Source: Oceanobacillus neutriphilus
GTDB lineage: Bacteria > Bacillota > Bacilli > Bacillales > Amphibacillaceae
Reading direction: 5' to 3'
NCBI RefSeq assembly: GCF_014645515.1
Contig: NZ_BMLW01000002.1
Span: forward strand, 310,001 to 374,000
Length of the DNA stretch: 64,000 nucleotides
The position numbers and the translations under genes were made by a program. This document shows, one piece after another, positions 1-12,334 of this stretch. Positions within the stretch are counted from its first letter, which is position 1, and each line of letters opens with the position of its first letter. The notes under the pieces were generated by a model. It made no database searches, was not told where the DNA came from, and was given only the letters and a program-made list of their open reading frames with translations.

Positions 1-36
1 GAAAACAATTATTATTCTCCTAAGGTTTTTGGATTT

Positions 37-1455
<1,419 letters not shown>

Positions 1456-1480
1456 TTAAAACGCTCCTTGCATAAATTAA

Positions 1481-3477
<1,997 letters not shown>

Positions 3478-3500
3478 CGCTTCCAACACCGGTAGTTCCC

Positions 3501-3545
3501 TTGTTTCAAAAATAGCGAAATAAAGATAGGATATTTTGAAACAAA
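3501..3545. promoter_or_regulatory. Inverted-repeat operator, likely for the RpiR regulator
   Basis: Two perfect 11-bp arms, TTGTTTCAAAA (3501-3511) and TTTTGAAACAA (3534-3544), face each other across 22 bp between rpiR and bglP. The arm centres are about three helical turns apart, which suits two bound dimers or a tetramer. RpiR/MurR proteins usually bind such A/T-rich palindromes next to the genes they control, so the adjacent RpiR protein is the natural ligand; that link is inference. Confidence 0.6.
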
Positions 3546-3554
3546 AGTCCAATA

Positions 3555-4433
3555 TTAATTTTTTTCGTCCGTAGATATTCCATAATTTTCATTTAGGAGT
3601 AGCGAGCCATACTTTAACATATCTATTGAAGACTTGACATGGTCTTGATAATTTTTGGATAGAATCATTGAAAAGAAAATATCAAGTATATAGTTAGCTG
3701 CTGTGAAAGAGGAGATTATATCTAAGCTCAACAGAGAATCTTTATTCGGAATTTCAATAAGCTCATCACACCATTGCTTCATTTTGTCACAGTGTGGTCC
3801 CATAATACCTACAACATAATTATCAGTTGCTTCTTGAAGATATTTAGCAATTTGAGTCACTGTTCTATTAGCACCGGTAAAGCTGATTAAAAAAGAAATA
3901 GTTTTCTTTTCCTTTTTAGCAGCCAAAGAGTGAGCATTTATACTTTCATAAGCAGAGCAGTCTATTCCTAGCGTTGCAAATTTAAAAGCAGCAGATTGAG
4001 CTAACATATAGCTAATACCAGTACCGTAAATATTAATACAATCTACGTCTTTCAAAAAGTTATTAATTCGATTCATATCCTTTCTGTTTAGTGACAATTT
4101 TGTGTTAGTTATTGACTTATCATAAAGTATAGGCAGCGTCTGTATAATATCCGTATAAGAGCTTTTATCCGTAATAGGTTCATTAGCCAGTATTTGATTG
4201 ATTCTGTTATTCTGGTTAACTTCTGCAACTAATTTTAATCTAAATTCCTGATAGCCACTTAAACCTAATTTTTTACTTAAACGAACAATAGTAGCTTTAC
4301 TGGTATAAGAAGCATGGGCTAGTTGTTCTGAAGTCATATCACATGCTTGTTCAACATGTTTTAATATAAAACGGGCAACATCTTTTTCATGGTTTGTAAA
4401 ATTTGCTTCATTTTTAAGCTGTTCTAATAACAT
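3555..4433 (-). CDS. RpiR/MurR-family transcriptional regulator
   Basis: Regulator of 292 aa with an N-terminal HTH_6 domain (about 1-77, with SYTSKATIVRLSKKLG as the recognition region) and a C-terminal SIS sugar-phosphate-binding domain (about 120-250). Family members sense phosphosugars and repress or activate carbohydrate genes. It is the first gene of the beta-glucoside cluster, 139 bp upstream of bglP. An 11-bp inverted repeat lies in that gap. A sensor for the incoming phospho-beta-glucoside is the likely role. Confidence 0.88.
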   Translation of the reverse strand: MLLEQLKNEANFTNHEKDVARFILKHVEQACDMTSEQLAHASYTSKATIVRLSKKLGLSGYQEFRLKLVAEVNQNNRINQILANEPITDKSSYTDIIQTLPILYDKSITNTKLSLNRKDMNRINNFLKDVDCINIYGTGISYMLAQSAAFKFATLGIDCSAYESINAHSLAAKKEKKTISFLISFTGANRTVTQIAKYLQEATDNYVVGIMGPHCDKMKQWCDELIEIPNKDSLLSLDIISSFTAANYILDIFFSMILSKNYQDHVKSSIDMLKYGSLLLNENYGISTDEKN

Positions 4434-4571
4434 TTCTCTTTGTCCTCCATATCAAAGCTGGTAGTCATATATGTAAAGTATTTAATTCAAGTTTTTGTAT
4501 TTATCTACTCTATTAACTACTATATCATGAGTTATATAAAGTATTTGCCTACAGCATATAATAACAGCTCA

Positions 4572-5606
4572 TCATTTAACATTTGGAAACATCAAAGATA
4601 TAGTCAAACCTGAACCAAACTCTGATTTCACATCCAACTGAATTGCTAGATCATATGCCATTTTACTCACTAAGAAAAGTCCCATACCTGTTGCTTGTCT
4701 TGTATAAGTACCTCGTCCCCCAGTAAAACCTTTGTCAAAGATAAAAGGTAAATCTTCTTTAGACACACCAGGCCCATTATCACTAATATGTAAAATTATT
4801 TGATCATTTATTTCATCATAAACGGTTTCAAATTTTAGAATCGGACTATCCTGATTCTGCGGTACGTATTTTGTGCTGTTAGTAATTATTTGCTCTAATA
4901 TAAAAGCCAGTCCCTTGCAATCAGACAAAACTTCTATCTCTTCACCTATGAATTGGACTTGAAAAGCAGATTCGTCTAATAATGTTTGATGGTTCTCCAT
5001 TGTTTCTTTACAAAAGACCAGTATGCTTAGACGCTCAAAAATATAATCTTTGTGAGCAGCACCGAGTCTTGCAAAATACAAAATCCGTTCCACATCTCCA
5101 AGCATTTGATCTCTGACGACAGTCATACGTTGCCTAACAAGAGGAGACATTTCATCACTGCGGTTATCTAATACCAATGTCATTAATGACATTGGCTTTT
5201 TAATTTCATGTACCCACCCTTCTATAAAGTTTTCATAATCGGCAAGTTCAATAATCTGATCATTGAGTTTTGACTGATATGATCTTATGAGATTTCCCAT
5301 TCTACGAATATAGGACCATTGTGTTCTAGGAGATACCTGGCACAACATTTCTTCTTTCGTCTCATTCGGATCTAATAAAAATTCCTGAAAAGCAGTTTCG
5401 ATTATTTTTTGTTTTCTCAGAATCATAAATAAGGACAATAAAATCATTGTTAAAGTAAAAGCAATCATCAGCCCTGCTAAAACCTTAAAGACTTCCGGGT
5501 AAGCCAGCCAGGCTAAAAAAATAAACAGGAGATTCGTTCCAATTAACATAAAAAACCATTGTTTATTTGCATGAAAACAATCGTAAATTTGCTTTACTCT
5601 TTTCAT
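4572..5606 (-). CDS. Bce-type intramembrane-sensing histidine kinase
   Basis: Sensor kinase of 344 aa with two closely spaced N-terminal membrane helices (about 18-35 and 40-62) and almost no extracellular loop, the BceS-like layout in which the partner ABC permease detects the peptide. The phospho-acceptor His is near residue 133 in WVHEIKKPMS. N-box (ITNSTKYV), G1 (DNGPGV) and G2 (GMGLFL) motifs are present near the C-terminus. Its ATG overlaps the stop of the response regulator by four bases (ATGA), so the two are translationally coupled. Its partner regulator is frameshifted upstream, which may affect its expression as well as its output. Confidence 0.88.
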   Translation of the reverse strand: MKRVKQIYDCFHANKQWFFMLIGTNLLFIFLAWLAYPEVFKVLAGLMIAFTLTMILLSLFMILRKQKIIETAFQEFLLDPNETKEEMLCQVSPRTQWSYIRRMGNLIRSYQSKLNDQIIELADYENFIEGWVHEIKKPMSLMTLVLDNRSDEMSPLVRQRMTVVRDQMLGDVERILYFARLGAAHKDYIFERLSILVFCKETMENHQTLLDESAFQVQFIGEEIEVLSDCKGLAFILEQIITNSTKYVPQNQDSPILKFETVYDEINDQIILHISDNGPGVSKEDLPFIFDKGFTGGRGTYTRQATGMGLFLVSKMAYDLAIQLDVKSEFGSGLTISLMFPNVK

Positions 5607-6282
5607 GGCTGCTCCAGCTCCTTTAGTCGATAGCCCTGGCCCCTTATGGTTTCAATTTGATTTTCCAGGTTCAATTGTCGCAGGGTTTTTCGTAAGCGGG
5701 TCAAATTTACTTGAAGTGCATTTTCATCTATATATTGATCTGTCCCCCATAAAAGTTCACTTAATGTGTTTTTAGACACAATTTCAGACCTGCACTGCAC
5801 TAAAGCTAATAAGATCCTCCCCTCATTAGCTGATAATACTAATGACTCCGATTCCTTATATAAAGTGAACGTATTCGGATCTAATAAAAAAAGCTGCCGC
5901 CATCTACCAATTCCGGCTGTCTTTCAAATCTTCTAAGCAAATTATGAATACGTGCTAACAATCTATCTTGATTACATGGTTTTGTAAGATAATCATCTGC
6001 ACCTAAACCCAGACCATGTAATTCATCCTGCAGCTTATCCCGGGATGTAAGAATCAATATCGGGCCTACTCCTTTTTCTTTTAGACCTCTGCATATTTCA
6101 AAGCCGGATTGTTCTGGTAAATTAATGTCCAGCAAAACCAAATCGGGTGCCAAAGTGACTATTTGAAGCGTAATATCATGAAAATCTGTAATAGCAGCTA
6201 CTTCAAAGCCTGCTTTTTGCAATATATCCATTAACTCTTCTCTCATTAACGGATCATCTTCAACAATTGTAATTTTCGTCAC
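5603..6282 (-). pseudogene. Bce-type response regulator, frameshifted
   Basis: Two ORFs read as one OmpR-family regulator. The receiver part (6282 down to 5881) has ITIVEDDP, the phospho-Asp near residue 52 in LLDINLPE and the LTKP lysine. The winged-helix part (to 5603) ends in IETIRGQGYRL. Between them the frame breaks in a run of seven A on the plus strand at 5886-5892. One more base would restore GSFFLLDPNTF and a protein of about 226 aa, the normal length. Both halves look otherwise conserved, so this is a recent mutation, a phase-variable tract or a sequencing error. It sits between the ABC permease and the kinase. Confidence 0.85.
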
Positions 6283-6300
6283 TTTAGCACTTCCCTTAAT

Positions 6301-8466
6301 TTAATCTATATCTGGTTTCCAACGCAATTTATCAATTTCATGATCTGCTGATCGTGTAACTGCTACTCCATAAATCACTAAAATAGCGATAACCAGAGCT
6401 GCAAAGGCAAAAGCAACTGGATAAAGCTGTCCTTGGTCATCGACATTAACCATAACAAAGGAAATCATTGCCTTTATACCAACTGCTCCGCTGACGGATG
6501 CAATAGACATAGGTAACAGAAAGGTCAGCATTACCTGTCTATGCATTGATTTTTTCATTTGCTTGCGGTTTGCTCCTAACATAGAAAGTGTTACATAGCG
6601 CTTTCCAGTCTGCTTCATCTGCGTCAAAAATTGTAAAGCTAATACCGTACAAGCAATAATCAAAAATATGAAGCCCATATAAAGCGTTGCGTAACTTCCA
6701 GCAACAACATAAAAAAGTTTTCGTCCAAAATTTTGTAAGTAACTCTCAAATTCAAAGCCTGAAGATTTTAATATATCTCTTGATTCCATCATTGGCAGCA
6801 TTAAACCCTGCTCATCCTGCAGTTTTTGTGGAATTCGGAAATTCCAATAAGATGCATACGTTTCTTCATTTAATAATTGTTTAAACATTGCGTCAGGGAC
6901 GATAAATGCTGAAGTGATTTCGATAGATCGGTCAGCCGCCAATCCTTTCATCGGCAAGAAAGGACGTATATATATTGCCTGATCATTAATATGCAGCAAA
7001 CTTTTCCCGTTATCCTCAGCCACCTCTAGAATTTGATCCAGTACAGGAAAACTGTCCAAATTATCCATAGACATAAAATCAGGGTTAAAGTATAAAGCCA
7101 TTTCATCAGACTGCAGGTTCAGCGGTTTTTCTCCAATTGTTTTTAACAGTCCATTATAAGATGATTCAGGAATGAGGTAAGGAGCTTTCGTATCAATTTC
7201 CAGGGTCCCAAGCAGATTTAATGCTTCAGGATTTTCCGAACTGATTGTATAACCTTGCACTTCCCCAGATAAAAATTGCTCTTTATAGCTGTCAGGAAGA
7301 ACCATAATTAGCTGCTCTCTTAATTCAGACCAATCTACCAATGATAAAGGCATATCATTTTCTCCGCGTTCCCCCTGCTCTTTCATATGTCCAATTTCCA
7401 AGAAATTTAAGTCCTCTACATATGGTACCATTTTTTCTGAAGTAAGAAATTGCTCAACTTCCTGATCATTTCCGTTAACAGTGAAATCATATACTGAAGA
7501 ACTCCTTGCAAAGGTATTCTCTAAGCCTATAAAAATTGAAGCACCATCTGCTAGTAAAATAATAGACAATGTTATGAGAATAGATGTTATAGCAACAGAA
7601 GCAGATTTATTAGCAATGTTCTCCTGAAACTGCCTTAATGTAAAGGTGCGCAGCCCTTTCGTGGATTTACGCTCCGACAAGCTTGTGAGTATGCCTAATA
7701 ATCTCCCAAATCCCCTCATAAAAATAATCGTTCCCAGACATCCAAGGACGAATGCCACAAACAAAAGCAGTCCGCCAAAGTCCATAAAATGATATAAAAT
7801 AAGCCAATAGGCAATAGCCAGTAAAACAGCACCTGCGAGTAAATGAAATATATTGCCTCTTAAATGCCCCATATCCTGTATCTTATCCATTTGCTCATAA
7901 AGTAATTGATGGACCTCTTGATGAAATAGCCTCCCGCCAAGAATGACCAGTGCCAGAGACTGGATAAATAAAAAACCGATGACGGTCATTATTATTGCAC
8001 TGATGGACAAGCTTATTTGATGACCGATGATGCCCTGTCCAACTAATTTAGAAACTGTCAAGCTGATGATTTCTGCTAAAAAACCGCCTATTAAAATGCC
8101 TCCAATCAGGGCCAGGACAGATGTAACAATTCCCTCTGCTACAAGTTGAAGAACAAGGCGTTCTTTACGCATTCCCAGCATAAGATAAAGCCCAAACTCT
8201 TTACCTCTCCGATTTAATTGGTATCGATTAGCAAATAAAGTTAAGAAAAATAATAAAAACAAGGCAAATAGGTAGACAATTGGCATGTAAGCTAAAAGTT
8301 TATCAATCGCATCACTCTCAAATTCTTTTAAGAATAAAATAACATCTTGTCTCCCAAGTGAAAGAATGATATAAAACGAGGCCACCGCTGTTACCAGTGT
8401 TGCAAAGTAAATTAAATTTTCCTTACGGCTCCGTTTCGCATTTCGATAAATCAGCCTAGAGAACAT
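6301..8466 (-). CDS. Bce-type ABC transporter permease (FtsX family)
   Basis: Large permease of about 721 aa. I start it at MFSRLIYRNAKRSRK (8466), because the open frame further upstream only runs inside the ATPase gene. It overlaps the ATPase end by 11 bases. Membrane helices occur before about residue 320 and after about 590. Between them lies a large extracellular region (VYDFTVNGND to about LFYVVAGS) typical of BceB-like permeases, which sense and remove peptide antibiotics from lipid carriers. FtsX-type segments are visible at LYLMLGMRKERL and YVTLSMLGANRK. With ATPase, regulator and kinase it forms a self-contained resistance module; the target peptide is unknown. Confidence 0.87.
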   Translation of the reverse strand: MFSRLIYRNAKRSRKENLIYFATLVTAVASFYIILSLGRQDVILFLKEFESDAIDKLLAYMPIVYLFALFLLFFLTLFANRYQLNRRGKEFGLYLMLGMRKERLVLQLVAEGIVTSVLALIGGILIGGFLAEIISLTVSKLVGQGIIGHQISLSISAIIMTVIGFLFIQSLALVILGGRLFHQEVHQLLYEQMDKIQDMGHLRGNIFHLLAGAVLLAIAYWLILYHFMDFGGLLLFVAFVLGCLGTIIFMRGFGRLLGILTSLSERKSTKGLRTFTLRQFQENIANKSASVAITSILITLSIILLADGASIFIGLENTFARSSSVYDFTVNGNDQEVEQFLTSEKMVPYVEDLNFLEIGHMKEQGERGENDMPLSLVDWSELREQLIMVLPDSYKEQFLSGEVQGYTISSENPEALNLLGTLEIDTKAPYLIPESSYNGLLKTIGEKPLNLQSDEMALYFNPDFMSMDNLDSFPVLDQILEVAEDNGKSLLHINDQAIYIRPFLPMKGLAADRSIEITSAFIVPDAMFKQLLNEETYASYWNFRIPQKLQDEQGLMLPMMESRDILKSSGFEFESYLQNFGRKLFYVVAGSYATLYMGFIFLIIACTVLALQFLTQMKQTGKRYVTLSMLGANRKQMKKSMHRQVMLTFLLPMSIASVSGAVGIKAMISFVMVNVDDQGQLYPVAFAFAALVIAILVIYGVAVTRSADHEIDKLRWKPDID

Positions 8467-9235
8467 TTGCACTCCCTCCCCCAAGCTGGGCGAGCAGCTG
8501 CAAAATTCTTTCATAGAATTTCTCTTGTGACTCATCATGTTTTCGGCGTAATTCATGAAAAATGACACCGTCTTGGATAAAAAGAATTCTTGAACAAAAG
8601 CTTGTGGCATTCGGATCATGACTAACCATTAAAATCGTTCTTTTACTATTTTTATGAATTTCCTCTAACTTATTCATTAGCATTTTTGCAGAACGTGTAT
8701 CCAAGGCTCCTGTTGGTTCATCCGCAAGTACAATATCTGGATCAGAAATCAAACTCCTTGCAGCAGCAACCCTTTGTTTTTGTCCGCCAGACATCTGAGC
8801 AGGGAATTTATCAAGAACATCTTTAATCTCTAAAAATCCTGCCAGCTCATTTAATTTAGTTTGTGCTTTAGCAAAATCCACTCCATGAATCGATAATGGT
8901 AATAGTATATTTTCCTGTCCAGTTAAATTATCTAATAACGCAAAGTCCTGAAACAAATAACCAATGCGGCTCCCCCGATAATCCGCTAAATCCTTACTAT
9001 CAAAGGCACTGATATTTTTCCCATTTAAAAGTACCCGGCCTGAAGTCGGTTTTATAATCGTAGCAATACAGTTTAATAACGTGGTTTTTCCAGATCCGCT
9101 TGGTCCCATGATTCCCAAAAACTCTCCCGGGAGAATATCAAAGCTGACACCTTTTAAAGCCTTTGTTATATTATTCTTTTTTCCATAGTTTTTTTGTATA
9201 TCTTGTACTTCTAATAATTTTCCATGCTTATTCAT
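8456..9235 (-). CDS. Bce-type ABC transporter ATP-binding protein
   Basis: ATPase of 259 aa. I start it at MNKHGKLLEV (9235), with AAGGAG about 9 bases upstream, rather than at the longer open frame. Walker A is GPSGSGKTT (about 44-52), the signature is MSGGQKQR and Walker B is VLADEPTG. The family is the LolD/MacB/BceA group, which powers FtsX-type permeases. It is the first gene of the module, followed by permease, response regulator and kinase. An inverted repeat of the type bound by Bce regulators lies about 110 bp upstream, so it is probably induced by the antibiotic peptide. Confidence 0.9.
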   Translation of the reverse strand: MNKHGKLLEVQDIQKNYGKKNNITKALKGVSFDILPGEFLGIMGPSGSGKTTLLNCIATIIKPTSGRVLLNGKNISAFDSKDLADYRGSRIGYLFQDFALLDNLTGQENILLPLSIHGVDFAKAQTKLNELAGFLEIKDVLDKFPAQMSGGQKQRVAAARSLISDPDIVLADEPTGALDTRSAKMLMNKLEEIHKNSKRTILMVSHDPNATSFCSRILFIQDGVIFHELRRKHDESQEKFYERILQLLAQLGGGSANVL

Positions 9236-9311
9236 TATATACAACTCCTTTTCCATCGAAGTATTGAACTGCTCTGCTTCAACGATACTCGTCAAATTGA
9301 TAATAGGGTTA

Positions 9312-9340
9312 TTTATATAGTAACAAGTATGGAGATGAAA
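9312..9340 (-). promoter_or_regulatory. Candidate promoter of the Bce-like transporter
   Basis: On the minus strand, TTTCAT (9335-9340) and TATAAA (9312-9317) are 17 bp apart. The -35 is weak, as expected for an activated promoter, and the palindromic box at 9346-9362 lies immediately upstream of it. Confidence 0.4.
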
Positions 9341-9345
9341 GAATA

Positions 9346-9362
9346 CTTACAGTTGATGTAAG
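9346..9362. promoter_or_regulatory. Bce-type response-regulator binding site
   Basis: Perfect inverted repeat CTTACA-N5-TGTAAG just upstream of the -35 of the ABC operon. Known Bce-like regulators bind TnACA/TGTAA inverted repeats placed directly upstream of the promoters they activate, and position and sequence both match that pattern. The regulator itself is frameshifted here. Confidence 0.6.
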
Positions 9363-9745
9363 AAAAGGTTGTTAAATGGAGATGGTACTGTCTGCTTTTA
9401 GAAAATAAGAATACCCTTTTCCTCAGCCTAAATAAAAAGCACATCTCAAACTAATGAAAAGTGCCATAATGCTGATATAACAGTATAAATAACGTTTTGA
9501 GAAATATACAGATAAATTCTAAGTGTATTGAATACATCGCAATCCATTGATATCAACGTTTCGGGGGTGTTATATGGATAAAAATGTATGGAAGAGGATT
9601 GAAATTGACATTACTTGAACCAATTTGAACCAGCATGATAGATATTAGTTGAATACATTTTGTTAACATGTTTCATCGCTTTATAAAAAGTAAGATTCTG
9701 GGAGCTTATTAAATTAAAGCACCCTATAGTTGAAAATGGAAGAGG
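9363..9745. other. Intergenic, no gene seen
   Basis: Upstream spacer of the Bce-like module. A 13-codon ORF follows a GGGGGTG site near 9570 but has no visible relative. I see no other supported feature. Confidence 0.4.
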
Positions 9746-10273
9746 TTATCTATGGCTAATTTTATATTCCATTAACCAACTTGTACCGTCATGAATTTTT
9801 TTTACCTTTCTGAATCCGCATTTTTCGTAAGTCTTTATTGCCCTAAGGTTTGAAGCAGTGGGGTCTAAAATAATTATATCTACATCTTTGTGTTGAGAAA
9901 TATATTCAATAAATATTCTTATCATTTTCGTTCCAATACCTTTATTAAAGAGTTTAGGATAACCGATAAATTGATCAATCCCAAATACATTTAAATTTGT
10001 AGGATATCCAAACTCTTCTTGTTTTTCCTCATTTAATATATATTGTTGCATAAATCCAATTGGAGAGCCATCTAACTCAACGATATAGGGAATTACAGGT
10101 ATGTCTCCATTTACTCTCGGTTCGTATTTATCCTTAACTTGTTGCAATGTAAACGGAGAATTTACATCTCCATAGAACTCTAAAACCTCTTTTGTGCTTA
10201 GCCATTGAGCCATTACTTCATAATCAGTATGTTTCATCTTTCTAATTAATACAGAATTAGTATTCATATGCAT
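9746..10273 (-). CDS. AAC(6')-like GNAT acetyltransferase
   Basis: GNAT acetyltransferase of 175 aa resembling aminoglycoside 6'-N-acetyltransferases. The blocks FGIDQFIGYP, then KGIGTKMIRIFIEY (acetyl-CoA loop) and IILDPTASNLRAIKTYEKCGF are in the order and spacing seen in the AAC(6') half of the bifunctional Gram-positive enzyme. It would acetylate aminoglycosides in the cytoplasm, but chromosomal Bacillaceae homologues often give no measurable resistance. Two ATGs six bases apart compete; GGGAGAGAG fits either. It is monocistronic with a P-loop kinase 150 bp downstream. Substrate is inferred only from family resemblance. Confidence 0.75.
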   Translation of the reverse strand: MHMNTNSVLIRKMKHTDYEVMAQWLSTKEVLEFYGDVNSPFTLQQVKDKYEPRVNGDIPVIPYIVELDGSPIGFMQQYILNEEKQEEFGYPTNLNVFGIDQFIGYPKLFNKGIGTKMIRIFIEYISQHKDVDIIILDPTASNLRAIKTYEKCGFRKVKKIHDGTSWLMEYKISHR

Positions 10274-10426
10274 CTCTCTCTCCCTTCGTCAATAAAAGTA
10301 AATTTTAGTATTCAGATTTAGCCTTATTAAAGTAAATAATCTAACACTTAGCCTTATAACTTCAACAAAAAATAAGCATTAATCCTTCTTGACTGATAAG
10401 AACCGTTGTAATAAAACAGGAAGATA

Positions 10427-10993
10427 TCATAAATGTTCAGAAATACTAACAATTTCCGCAATGATTGAATCAACTTCTTTGTTATCTTTAATTACAAATA
10501 AATAGTCTGCTTCTCCTTTTTCCGGGTCTACGATATCATCATGGGAGGATTCAACTTGTTGCCTAATAAGTACTTGCTCAAAATTAGAATAGGCGCCCCT
10601 AAATATATTGGTATTACGTGTACTATTGATAACACGCTCTTTTAAAATTTCATCTGGAATATCAAAATGAACCAGGATACGGATAAAATTTTCTTTATCA
10701 TATATTTCTTCAAGCAAATACTTTCTGCCTTTTCTAGTCCGATTTGCACTACATGCAATGATATGTAAATCCGTTCGTTCTATTGCATAATCCCCAATTA
10801 GCGTGGTGATAGAATGCTTAAGAGTATTAGGACCAGTTTCTGGTTGCAGCTTTTGGTAATACATATTAATAAATTCAGCATGATTATCTTGATCTAAAAC
10901 AATAGAATTTTCCAGTTCTTTTTCTAAATCTCTTGCAAATGTACTTTTCCCGCTGTGGGTCTTACCTACAGTAATAACCGCTAACCTTTTCAT
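10427..10993 (-). CDS. P-loop nucleoside/toxin-type kinase (AAA_33-like)
   Basis: Small ATP-binding protein of 188 aa. It opens with MKRLAVITVGKTHSGKST, a clear Walker A, followed by an ILVHFDIP strand and a lid-like stretch VINSTRNTNIFRGAYSNFEQV. This is the fold of small-molecule kinases and zeta-toxin-like proteins. No antitoxin partner sits beside it, so a metabolite or drug kinase is more likely than a toxin. The substrate is unknown. It lies 150 bp from the AAC(6')-like gene on the same strand, perhaps separately transcribed. Confidence 0.65.
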   Translation of the reverse strand: MKRLAVITVGKTHSGKSTFARDLEKELENSIVLDQDNHAEFINMYYQKLQPETGPNTLKHSITTLIGDYAIERTDLHIIACSANRTRKGRKYLLEEIYDKENFIRILVHFDIPDEILKERVINSTRNTNIFRGAYSNFEQVLIRQQVESSHDDIVDPEKGEADYLFVIKDNKEVDSIIAEIVSISEHL

Positions 10994-11741
10994 TTATTAT
11001 TCACCTCTAATTTTCAGAAGTTATTTTGTTAAATAGTTCTGCTTTGTTAGTTAAACAAGCTTTGAAAGTTTTACTGAATAAAACACCTCAATATGTAATA
11101 GTCTATACTCTAATACTACATTAACTCTAAAAGTCATACGACCAAAATCTTCATCTATTATATGAAAAATACAAATCAAAATGATTATTATCTAACTGAG
11201 AAGTATTCGTTTAATCTACTATTTTTTTCTACATTCTTTTTTTACTTTTTCATAACTTTCATCGTCTCTAATGGTTAATGGATGGTCCCTCTTTCTATTC
11301 TTTTTAGTTAGATTTATCAATGAATAAACCATTAACAATCGTTCATGACAATTGATAAAAAGACCCCAACCAAGATGAAATAAAAAGCATAAATCTTTAT
11401 ATAATAGGAATAGTATAATAGAGTCTTTATTTCACCCAAACAATTGGCTTATCACGCTATTGACAGATAAGTAATATATGATTAAATTAAAGGTGCAAAG
11501 AAAATAAGCGTGTTACACTTTTCTACTCAATGGAGAGTGTGAAAAAGAGCTGACTAATTATCAGTTCTTTTTTATGAAAAAAAATAGGTGCCATACGAAA
11601 TCACATGGCGAAAGAAAACTGCAAAGACCAGTCGTTTGATATACTCACACCTATTGTAACTCTTACTAACTAATCACCCTTCTTTCTTGGCCAGACAAAA
11701 TAGGAAATAGAAATAATAAAATCAATACCTAATACAAATGA
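10994..11741. other. Long intergenic stretch with one terminator
   Basis: About 750 bp, AT-rich. The only firm element is the hairpin at 11542-11573. A 37-codon ORF on the minus strand (11219-11332, charged C-terminus ending VKKECRKK) has no convincing ribosome site, and I do not call it a gene. Confidence 0.5.
11542..11573. terminator. Bidirectional intrinsic terminator
   Basis: A-tract, stem GAGCTGA/TCAGTTC (one G-U pair), 7-base loop, then TTTTTT. It is suited to ending the minus-strand membrane-protein transcript that finishes at 11742. Confidence 0.65.
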
Positions 11742-12209
11742 TCATATTTGTAAGACCCGAAGCAGTGCTTCTGTTCGAGAGGAGTCATTTATTAAGAAAA
11801 TGACCCCTGCCAAAATGCCAGCACCAATCAAATAAGATAAAACATGTTTCCCCCACCCTTTTAAATAATGCATTGAGTATTCTAATCCGTACAGTTTAAC
11901 TGGCCTTGGACCTTCTTTTATTACATAGTATCGAAATCTTTCATCAGCCCATTTAATCATGCTTTTCCCAAATACAATCGAAACGCCTATATAAATTGCA
12001 GCAATGGCATGTGCAGTTGTTGCGGTAGCTCCCCGGTATAAATCGACAGCCGTAATAATTAATAAAATGAAATCAATTACGGGTGTTAAGGCTAAGAAAA
12101 ATAGTCCAAGCTTATCTTTCTTAAGAATATATCTTGTGAATAAACCTAAGATAATCACTATCCAAAATCCTATTTCACAAGCAACAATCATCCAAGCAAT
12201 AAAATTCAA
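11742..12209 (-). CDS. Four-helix membrane protein of unknown function
   Basis: Integral membrane protein of 155 aa with four hydrophobic segments (about 5-27, 33-57, 63-82 and 123-142) and a conserved-looking cytoplasmic loop WADERFRYYVIKEGPRPVKLYG. It resembles YmcC-type Bacillaceae membrane proteins, which have no assigned role. The start is TTG, supported by GGGGTG five to six bases upstream. It follows the MerR gene by 125 bp on the same strand and may share its transcript. Confidence 0.6.
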   Translation of the reverse strand: MNFIAWMIVACEIGFWIVIILGLFTRYILKKDKLGLFFLALTPVIDFILLIITAVDLYRGATATTAHAIAAIYIGVSIVFGKSMIKWADERFRYYVIKEGPRPVKLYGLEYSMHYLKGWGKHVLSYLIGAGILAGVIFLINDSSRTEALLRVLQI

Positions 12210-12334
12210 AAAGACACCCCAAATCTAATCCATTTTTTAAATTCCATTTTTGTTCTATTTGACTGTAATACTACATTTCCTGAACTTCCATTGATAACGT
12301 CCTTCAAATTCATCAGGGGTTGTCACTTTCTCAT

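Noticed and set aside
8467-8619. 51-codon N-terminal extension of the Bce-like permease
   Set aside because: It lies entirely inside the ATPase gene and has no ribosome site. MFSRLIYRNAK is the normal start of these permeases.
10427-10993. Zeta toxin
   Set aside because: The P-loop fits, but there is no epsilon antitoxin next to it and the length is short. A metabolite kinase is more likely.
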